Part shown: piece by piece, positions 37,541 to 64,000 of the stretch
How positions within the stretch are numbered: position 1 is the stretch's first letter
Layout: every line of letters begins with the position of its first letter
NCBI RefSeq assembly: GCF_027580225.2
Contig: NC_073356.2
Span: 3,534,001-3,598,000, forward strand
Source: Misgurnus anguillicaudatus
Taxonomy: Eukaryota; Chordata; Actinopteri; Cypriniformes; Cobitidae
Length of the DNA stretch: 64,000 nucleotides
Direction of reading: 5' to 3'
The notes under the pieces: generated by a model
Seen by the model: only the letters and a program-made list of their open reading frames with translations
Told to the model about the DNA's origin: nothing
The model's database searches: none
Made by a program: the position numbers and the translations under genes

Positions 37541-38998
37541 ATACTTATCAAGTTGTTTTGGGCTGTATTTGCTATAAAAGATGTAAATATTAAATGCACT
37601 CTTGGCATACTTAAATCTTTGCAGTCCTTTTACTTACAGAAAAGTTGTGTGACATGTGACATTGCCCTCTACTGGTTGAGTGCTGAGAAAAGACTCTGAT
37701 GTTATATTAGGTTATAGTGATGATGTTACATTTTCATGTGTAATCTTTTATATTTATAGCACAAATAATGTTAACATAATGACCTGGTGAAAAACAGTAT
37801 GTCTTTCTCTGTCATTATGAGAAAGGAAATAAATGTTAAAACAATAACAATAGCATGTGCTTGCATTTTTTATTGTTTAAAGTTACCTTTCAATTCACAA
37901 CCATTATCTAGAGTGCATTTACTCCAGTTGTAATGGTTGTTTTTCACCGGTGATCCCTGTCATGTACCATCTGTTTCCAGACCTCCAGAATAAATAAAAA
38001 GATGAAAATGAAAGATGTGATAATGAGCAGGTGCTGCTTTCTAAAAACTAACATTGCCAAGAACACATATAGAGATTAGAAAACAGAAGAGCCAAGCAAC
38101 TACAGATAAATGTCAATTAATAGCACACATAAAATCCTTTAGATATCACAAATACACAAGGGTGTTTAGTGCACAAAATGAATTTATGAATGTTTGGGGA
38201 TCATTGAACACTGTCATCATTTTTGTTCATGCTTCTGGACTGATAATGAGCCATCTGAGTGTCTTGTACAGTAATTCCAGCCCTGGTACGAATGAATGCA
38301 CAGAAAATGTGCATATGCTCACTTTTAAATGTTAAATCTATAAATCGCAAATGAATCTAGAAATTGAGATTTGAACAGTTTCAGCTCACATGAATGAGGC
38401 CACAGGACTGCAGTTGAGAAACACTGCTGTAGGATCTATGAAGTGACCTGAGATGCCACAGAAATGAACCGTATAATGCTCAAATAAACCTCACTATAAA
38501 CTTATAATTAAAGCAATCTACTGTGAAATATGTGTGTGCATCTTTCCCCATCTGGACACACTGCAGTTCTTCCTAAGAAATCTTACTTTAAATAAAATCT
38601 CTTCCTGAGGTTTGTTATTCCCATAACCCCTATCTGAACGGAATAACACATCCTTATCTAGGTGCTGTGAGTCATCTTGACAGGTATAGTAGTAGCTAAT
38701 ATATCCCAGACAGCAGCAGACCACTTCCAATATGGGTGCCAAATAATTCAACCTCAGAAATCTATTTAAAATTTTTACATGGTTTTTTAATGGAAGATCC
38801 CATGGAGACTGATATGGCACTCACTCCGTGGAATGGAATCAAAAACTCAAAAAACAATGCAAAATAGGCACAATTCCCAACAAAGATTCATCCACAGAGT
38901 ATTTCCTTATCAGGGAATATGTTTTTTAATTTGTTTAATAAAGTTTGAAAGAGCTGTCAGAAGCTTGGTGGTGATGCGAGGGACTTAGTTCACTTGTA
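37541..38998. other. Unassigned intergenic DNA
   Basis: No gene or repeat boundaries recognised. Confidence 0.3.
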
Positions 38999-41123
38999 GC
39001 CTGTAAAAAATACTATGAAATCTACAGTAACTTGCTGACAGCAATTGGCAAGTAAGTTGCTGTAGTCTACTTTACAGTAAACTTACTGTAGATTTAATCA
39101 CAGTCAAAATTCATCACTGAAATTTAAATTGCAGTAATAATCACATACTTTAATTTCAATTAGAGCAAATATTATATAAAAAATAATGAATATAACAGAA
39201 ACGTATAGTTGCTCATTATTTTTATGGTAAAATTGGAAAAATATGTGCATGTTAATGTGTTTCAAGTTGGTTAATCCATTTGAGAAAAAATTTGCTAAAA
39301 CTGATTTATGACTCACATGATAAATATATTTATTGTATAAATTTGCTAAAGTAAGGATTTGTTCATTTTGCAGTAATAATGCTGTAGAAACTACAGAAAT
39401 GTGTTACAGTCAGTAGCGGAGTGGCAATCGGGAGAGTCGGGACTTTTCCCGGTGGACCGGTAGTGTTTTGAGGGCCGGTCTCACGCAGAAAAACTATTAA
39501 TCATATTTAATATGCCGCAGCGCCCAAAATTTATCTGGCCGCATCGCTCTATCAAGAAGCCGTCTCCCCTGAGCGGAGTTCCAGTCGAGAGTGCAGCTTA
39601 ACAGCCAATCAAAAAGAAAGAAAGAGGCTACACGATAGCCAGTCAGAAAATAGCACTGTTGTATCTGGGTACATTTTAACGCAACAACCAATAAAAAAGC
39701 TTATCCTCGTTCACCCACAGAGAAGACAAAACTCCAGAAATCAACAGGCTATAATGATGCTCATTAAATATAATTTTAAATATTTTTAGTAGAACATATC
39801 TAAACATTGGTACATCACTAATAGGGATAATTTACACGTGTGTTCGACTTTATGCTATAACATAGGAACCAACGGGCAGATGACATCAACGTGCCGCGAG
39901 AGCGGTTCGAATGCAGACTCTTCCGATGATCTCTCGACTCACCCTCGCGGTACTTTGATGTCATCAGCCTGTCGTTCCTGCAGCGCAGCTTGAAGTTGAA
40001 CAGTGGGGTTCCCAAACCTTTCCCTGCATGAGGTCTCATGATGACCGCTGCTGTTGTAATCTTTATTTTCGCAAGTAAATTCCTTTTTTGTTTTAAAATT
40101 CAAACAGACTCGGTTCTCCCCCACACTCGCGCCATGCATATTGCATACATTATTCCAGAAGTAATATGATTTGTTCTCTGTGAATAAATATACATGTTCT
40201 CTTTCACCGGGAAATTGTAGCGAAGTCGAAGTGAATTGTATTATTTGCGCGCATTTTTGAATATGGCCACTTGTGGAATGAAAACTGCACGACTACAAAA
40301 GGTAAGACTTGTTTTTGCATTTAGCCCTGTTTTACTTACTAGTGTTATAGTCTTAGTTGGTTAACTACGTGTGCTTTATCACATCATTTTAAAGTCTTTA
40401 TTGTGTGTTTATAAGTGTTTATTGGCGGTTGCAATGACAAGATTTGTGAAGAGATGTCACAGTATGTTTTGTTTTGATATTATTTTGTTTTAGTTTATCT
40501 GTAGCTGGAGTTGCACTTAGTTAAGAATTACAACATTTGAAAAGCATTTTAAACAACCATGATTTCTATTTTTGTTTTTCATTTGTATTGCTTCCGTATT
40601 GTTGTCAGTAAGTGTACATCCGTGCAGTCAGTATGATTTTGTACAGGTTGATGGAGTACACATATAATGTGGTTTCATAGATTTGTTATTTGAGAATGGC
40701 CTTCTTGTACGAAGAATTTTTGCCATAACCTAGGTTTTCGTGAAAACGTTTTTGTTACAGAGTGTCTGCAACTTAGCCAGCATACAGCCTGTTCACTGAC
40801 AACATGCTCAGAACAAGTAGTCTAGGCCTCGTTATATTTTCGTTATCACACGATGACTGACATTTTGTTACATTAAACATCCCTCTCTCCTAATAGGCTT
40901 AATCATTTTATAAGCAACTGCTTGGCAACCAAATTAAACTTTAGCTTACGTAAAACTAGGGACTGTTGTTGACTTAAAGATCTTTTAAAAATAATAATTA
41001 TTATAACACTTGGTATTTCATGTTGTGCAGTCATTTCCTTCTTTTTTTTCTACCATGGAGGGCTGGTGGTCTACGAAATGTCCCGGTAGATATTTTGGTC
41101 CCACTCCGCCCCTGGTTACAGTG
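38999..41123. repeat. CACTGTAAAA-family MITE, split by a hAT
   Basis: The left arm CTGTAAAAAATACTATGAAA with CTACAGTAACTTGCTG and the right arm GTAGAAACTACAGAAATG ending ACAGTG match the 28.8- and 57.0-kb copies. TA flanks it at 38997-38998 and 41124-41125. The right arm is interrupted eight bases before its end by the next element. Confidence 0.6.
39411..41114. mobile_element. hAT-type non-autonomous transposon, 1.7 kb
   Basis: Termini CAGTAGCGGAGTGG and (reverse complement) CAGGGGCGGAGTGG; exact 8-bp target duplication GTTACAGT (39403-39410, 41115-41122). Both ends share a CCGGT/GTCCCGGTAGA-like subterminal word. A MITE-like segment with GTGTGTTCGACTTTATGC and CCGCGAG words (39837-40010) lies inside. 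No transposase. Confidence 0.85.
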
Positions 41124-41309
41124 TAAGGTGAACGCATTTAGACCTCAAAATTAATCTGCGAAGATTATCTTGTTGGACAAAACGTGTAAGTGTCATAAAC
41201 CTTTTTTAAACACAAAGCTTATTTTTTGCAATAATCCAAAAATGAATGGGCTTGTTGGCACCAGTGTTGCACTAACTTCCGGGTGGGTGCTTGGCCACAG
41301 CTGTGTTGA

Positions 41310-41525
41310 AAACACATCTAAAAACATGCTTTTTTAAAGCTCAGTATGTCTAAAAACTCTATAAAATCACATTTATTTCATTTTGTTATTTTTATTTGTT
41401 TTTTATTGATTTTAAATATCTTTTGTACTGGTTTACTGTCTTCTTTAAAATTATTTATTTTTATGTAAAGCACTTTAAATGACCTCTGTGTATAAAATGT
41501 GTATAAATAAAGTTGTCTTGCCAGA
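41310..41525 (+). repeat. LINE-type 3' end fragment
   Basis: AAGCACTTTAAATGACCTCT then TGTATAAATAAAGTTG is the common end of fish non-LTR elements. No coding part is present. Confidence 0.45.
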
Positions 41526-42374
41526 AATGGCATGAGTTCTGGGGTTCATTCATTTAAGAATGGCGCAATAAAACGATGGGTGTGTTCCTTTGGGTCAGTA
41601 TGGGTTTTTGTGTCGATTTCAAATATCAACAATGTTTCCAAGAAATGACTTAGTGCACCTTTATGCATGCTCATGAGTGTACTTACATGTACAGGGAGAA
41701 GCAGTGAGTTACAAGCCACTTGTTAGAGATGATGGATCCACCACAAAAATATTTTTTGACCTCTGCAGACTTGCTTACCAGGAGACTTTAGCTGTTTAGA
41801 TATAAACCGTCCCCAAATACCCAGATTATAAAGTTCAATTTTCCGAGAGAGCCATTAAAAGTTACCTCCAAAATTAGAGTCTGGCAGTTTTATATTTCCA
41901 TGATGCTGCTGATGGGATCATTAAAGGAACTCGAGGATTTCTTTTGCTGGACTTACTTTCACACATATCCCAAAGCACAAACTGAAATATCAAGAATTAA
42001 CATATTGTACCAACATATTGTACCAATGAAGTGCTGTACCAATGAAGTGTTTCTACAGTTCCTCAGGGAGAAGCTAGATATCGCAGCCTGCCTGGTTAGA
42101 TGGTGTTGGGGCAGAATATAAACCTGCTGCACTTCCCCCTGGGAGTGGTAACCATCACAAAAAATAAGTAAGGAATAATTTAAATAAATAGCTTAATGTT
42201 TCTTTTCCCACAATTTTTTTAAATTGACAGAAATCCGTCAACTTTAAGCCCCATTATTATCACACATATACATACTGTACTTTACATATACGTATAACAG
42301 TGTTGCACCTGAAGAAATGCACACAAAAACATTAAATTCAAAATGGCATTTCATTAAAAAAAGACATTCAAAGT

Positions 42375-43480
42375 CCACATTACATATTGTTCAGTTTATT
42401 GTTTAATGTCATTAGGAAAAACAGAGAATGAGGCCTTGATGGCATTTAGCATTTGCATCTTATTTGTGTATGGCCAGAATAATCCTTACTGTGCAGCTTA
42501 AAGCCTTTATACGCTCATAGCGTCTCTCATTGTGACACACTGATGTGCCATAAGCACTTTTCTCTTTGATGATGTAAAATCCATTGCTTTACTCTAGCTT
42601 TGGCTTTTGAGACCCAGAATTCAAACGGTGGCTGTCCATCCATTCAAAAGCAGCTTGTTGCATTAGATGCTGATATTATATAGTTACATATATTCTACAT
42701 TCTATATTAATAAATGATGCTTATAGCAAACAAAAGTAAAAAATAAACTTGAAGCGTTTGACCCCCCAACACCTGTCAGGGTCAGTGTAGCTTAAGTGGC
42801 TGGATATAAACAATCATTGTGTATACAAAAACAGACAAGAGCGATAATCTGAATATTACTTTCAGATCTGAGGAAACAACTTGAAAAGACAAAGAAATAT
42901 GTACACAGTCCGGTAAGTCTGATGAAATAAAGAACCATCATTATGCATAACTCATTGATTTTAACGACAATGAGACTGGGATGAAACAAACAACATCTCT
43001 TTTCATTCCCAAACTGAGTTCTACCTGAGTTGGTGTATCCGTCCCATCTTGCATATTGCATATGACAATTAGGTTCTCCTAACACTCGTACAGACTCCAA
43101 ACAGTGTTCATTGGACCCTTTCTGTTGACTTGAAACACCTGTCCTGCAGGTTTCTCTCTAGACCTCTTACTCCAGATGCTTTCCTTCAACGGTTTCGATT
43201 GATGAAACCGTGACGTACAGTATGAGAATAATGAGAAATGACAGGAATCAGCACTAGCATGTTGAGAAAGGTTACCAGTATGCACCTTACACATCATTTC
43301 CCTCTCTCGGGAAGAGTTAAGACCGTTTCGGAATGCACAATATACTGTATAGAGATAAATATTGCCATTACTACAAGCGTAATTACTGCAGATACATAAA
43401 GTGGCCTCCGTACCACTAGAGACACCAGAGAGCTTATGGTCAGGCCTTACTGAGAACAAAAACAAGACTCCACCCATTGG
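42375..43480 (-). terminator. hmbox1: hmbox1 3' UTR and candidate polyadenylation signal
   Basis: On the minus strand the first AATAAA after the stop that I see is at 42400-42395. The UTR length of about 1.1 kb is inferred from it. ORFs 42792-43477 within the UTR have no motifs. Confidence 0.4.
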
Positions 43481-61716
<18,236 letters not shown>

Positions 61717-61943
61717 GGTCACCCGCAGGGGACAAGGGAGCTGTCAAAACATCACAATATCCCTTAACAGGCAGCCGGGATGCGAGAGTTTTGTCATGTT
61801 AAAACAACCATGCCATAATATCAATCCAAACGATCCGCTTCAGTAACGAACTTCATAAACAGCTACATCAGATCTGTAATCTCGACTTTATTTACTATCA
61901 GGCTCGCGCTAACTGGCTAGCCCCAGCGGGTGCGCTCCAGTTT

Positions 61944-62093
61944 TTAGGTGTGTTTGACTTTATGCAGAATTAGGACATCAGAGTACCGCGAGAGTGACAC
62001 GAAACCCAACTTTCGAATGGCTCTCGCGGTAACGTGATGTCATACAGCGCTCGGCCTGCGCAGCGCCGCACCAGGTCGAACACACCTTTGTTT
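61944..62093. repeat. MITE just upstream of hmbox1 exon 1
   Basis: AGGTGTGTTTGACTTTATGC and (reverse) AGGTGTGTTCGACCTGGTG termini, plus an internal CCGCGAGAG / CTCTCGCGG palindrome. Related words occur inside the hAT at 39.8-40.0 kb. Confidence 0.6.
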
Positions 62094-64000
62094 TAACACT
62101 TGCAGCTGAACCCAGTGACTTCGGGACGGTTGTTACTCTTGACAAACGACATGTAAGGTCATATAATGCTACTTTATTTATTTTTTAATGACTCATTTGT
62201 CCATATATGACTTGTTATGATCCGGTGTTAGCAGCACAGCTTTGATACACGTAGCGCTACGGTAAATGTGTTGCTGCTAGCAATGAAAGCTATGCGATGC
62301 ACAGTTATCCGCCTTACCTCCCCGTGCTACGGTCAAACTGCAGCCCGGGTGGAAGATGGTGCAGCTGGAGACACCCTGGGTTTAATCCCGGCGCTGCCGT
62401 GCTGTCTTGCGCTTCAAGTCGGCAGCTAATGAAGGTGATCCGAGGAGGGTCACATTGTCCCGGGATGCCGCAGCATAATATTACTGGATATATGGAAGTC
62501 AACATTGACCTCTCACCCGCAGCGACAATCCCATGTGGATGCAGGAAGTCATCGAAAAAAGCAAGAGGAGGCTTCCATGTTTACTACGTTTATTATTGTC
62601 CCGCAAAATAGTATACATATTTGCAAATAATTGTGTTTTTAAAAAATATCAACTTTATGATAAGTTAGATGATAAGTTATGATAAGCGAACCTTATTTGT
62701 ATCAATTTCTGGATTTGCACAGGACTGCTTTTCCGGACAGATTATTATGTTTTTCATTTCGTTTACCCTGAACCGATATAAATATGGAAATTATATCTAG
62801 GCTTCGACGAAAGAAAATGATGTTTCAGTATAAATGAAACATCAAAATAACTGACAAATTGCCAATTAAAAACCTTAGTTATGAAAAATTTATTGATGGC
62901 ATATTATTACATTGAAATAAAAACGCTTTAGGGTGGAAACATTACATTCATGCATTTGGCAGACACATTAATCTGATTTAGCGTTTTATAGATTGTTTTA
63001 AAGCTATACATTTTATCAGTATGTGTAATAATGTTAGGATTATGTGAATGTAAATATTTTTGTATAGCTTGTAAAACAAAATATAATATATTATGAAGGC
63101 AAGTTTTGAACCAAAATTTTACCTACATGAAAGTGGTTTATCATCACCAATAGGTGCAGTAAGTAGCAGTAACTCCCTTTCAAATAAAAACACAACTCAA
63201 TAACTCTTAATCAAAGCTATCATTTACACAGTGATAACTAAAACAAAACAAGCAGAAGATTTAGTTGGTCTGCATGTTATCTTGCCTTTTAAGTTCTCAT
63301 ATTGAGCTCAGTTATCCCTGGTAAATAAAGGCTCAGCGGCTTATCACTAACAATGCTATCAATTCATTTATCTAGTTGTAATGACTGAGGTGGTAGAAGA
63401 CTGTACGGGCTAAATGACCCTAACTTTCATTTAACACAATAAGCTTTCACTGTTTATGTAGTCATAGACAAACCCATTCTGGTCCTGATTTAACCCACAT
63501 GCATCTATGACTAAATAGATTGAGTTACTCAGTATAATATAAACGGTTTCAAAAAAAGAATCAAAAACATTATGGGATGTTGTTTTCGTTTGATGTATTT
63601 TTTGTGCTGCAGTAAAAGAAAGCAAGCAGTGTTGAATCCAAACTCTGTACAGTACTATGCTGTTACCAAAAGGTGGCACTTTTGTGCTCTTGAAATGTGC
63701 TGTAATAATAAAAATAAAGCATAAACGGATTAACTAACTGCTTAAACATGATGAAAGGATTGTGTACATTTATAAATGCATCATTATATATGTGACACTT
63801 GAAGCATATCAAACATTTCAAACAGTCTGTTGTGTTCAGTTTTTAACATATTTTACTGAGAAAACAGTAATGTTTGTGTCTCTTATGAGAAGTAACTCAA
63901 AGTTTCTCATGATCTTTAAATATCTTTTGATTGAAGGCATATGCTTAAATGTTTAAAATGATTTTTGTAGATGAAAAATAATTATTACAACATATTCATT
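62094..64000. other. Upstream of hmbox1, unassigned
   Basis: 62100-62480 is comparatively CpG-rich and could be promoter-proximal. The ORF at 62297-62611 has no recognised motif. A SINE-tail fragment (ATGCATTTGGCAGACAC) lies near 62950. The rest is AT-rich. Confidence 0.35.

Noticed and set aside
42792..43477. ORFs downstream of the hmbox1 stop
   Set aside because: They lie in the inferred 3' UTR and show no match to a missing C-terminal exon.
62297..62611. 104-codon ORF upstream of hmbox1
   Set aside because: No motif, and CpG-rich DNA easily gives open frames; promoter-proximal DNA is more likely.

Overview
The window is vertebrate nuclear DNA, almost certainly from a teleost and probably a cyprinid-like fish. 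It holds two intron-bearing developmental or nuclear genes with canonical GT/AG junctions. The rest is AT-rich and full of cut-and-paste DNA transposons (hAT, Tc1/mariner, Harbinger-like and THAP-type), MITEs, tRNA-derived SINEs and a few retroelement fragments. No bacterial-type operon, CRISPR array or conventional tRNA/rRNA gene was seen.

There are two real protein-coding genes. heyl (+ strand, start codon 26218, stop ending 30897, 5 coding exons, 317 aa) is a Hairy/E(spl)-related bHLH-Orange repressor and a Notch effector. An hmbox1 (HOT1) homologue (- strand, 61716 or 59292 down to 43481, 9 coding exons, up to 427 aa) encodes a POU-like/HNF1-like domain plus an atypical homeodomain. The two genes are convergent (tail to tail), about 11 kb apart.

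Layout. 1-3.2 kb: 5'-truncated non-LTR retrotransposon on the minus strand, then unassigned DNA. 3.2-9.7 kb: three hAT elements, two of them nested in an outer one, each with its own 8-bp target duplication. 9.8-16.9 kb: SINE, a THAP-exon transposon relic, a DDE transposase relic and several inverted-repeat elements. 16.9-26.2 kb: heyl upstream region with a 1-kb inverted-repeat element carrying an ORF, a Tc1 relic and candidate RBPJ sites. 26.2-31.4 kb: heyl. 31.4-42.4 kb: intergenic DNA with many TIR elements, including a hAT inserted in a MITE. 42.4-61.8 kb: hmbox1, whose introns hold a mariner/Tc1 chimera, a large TIR element enclosing a tyrosine-recombinase retrotransposon relic, Harbinger-like MITEs that split a SINE, and a Tc1-like element. 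61.9-64 kb: hmbox1 upstream region with a MITE close to the first exon.

The two genes have no evident joint pathway: one is a Notch-responsive repressor, the other a telomere/DNA-binding homeobox protein. Gene identities rest on translated exons matched to remembered family sequences. Transposon boundaries rest on inverted termini and target duplications read directly. Superfamily names are inferences from those signatures.
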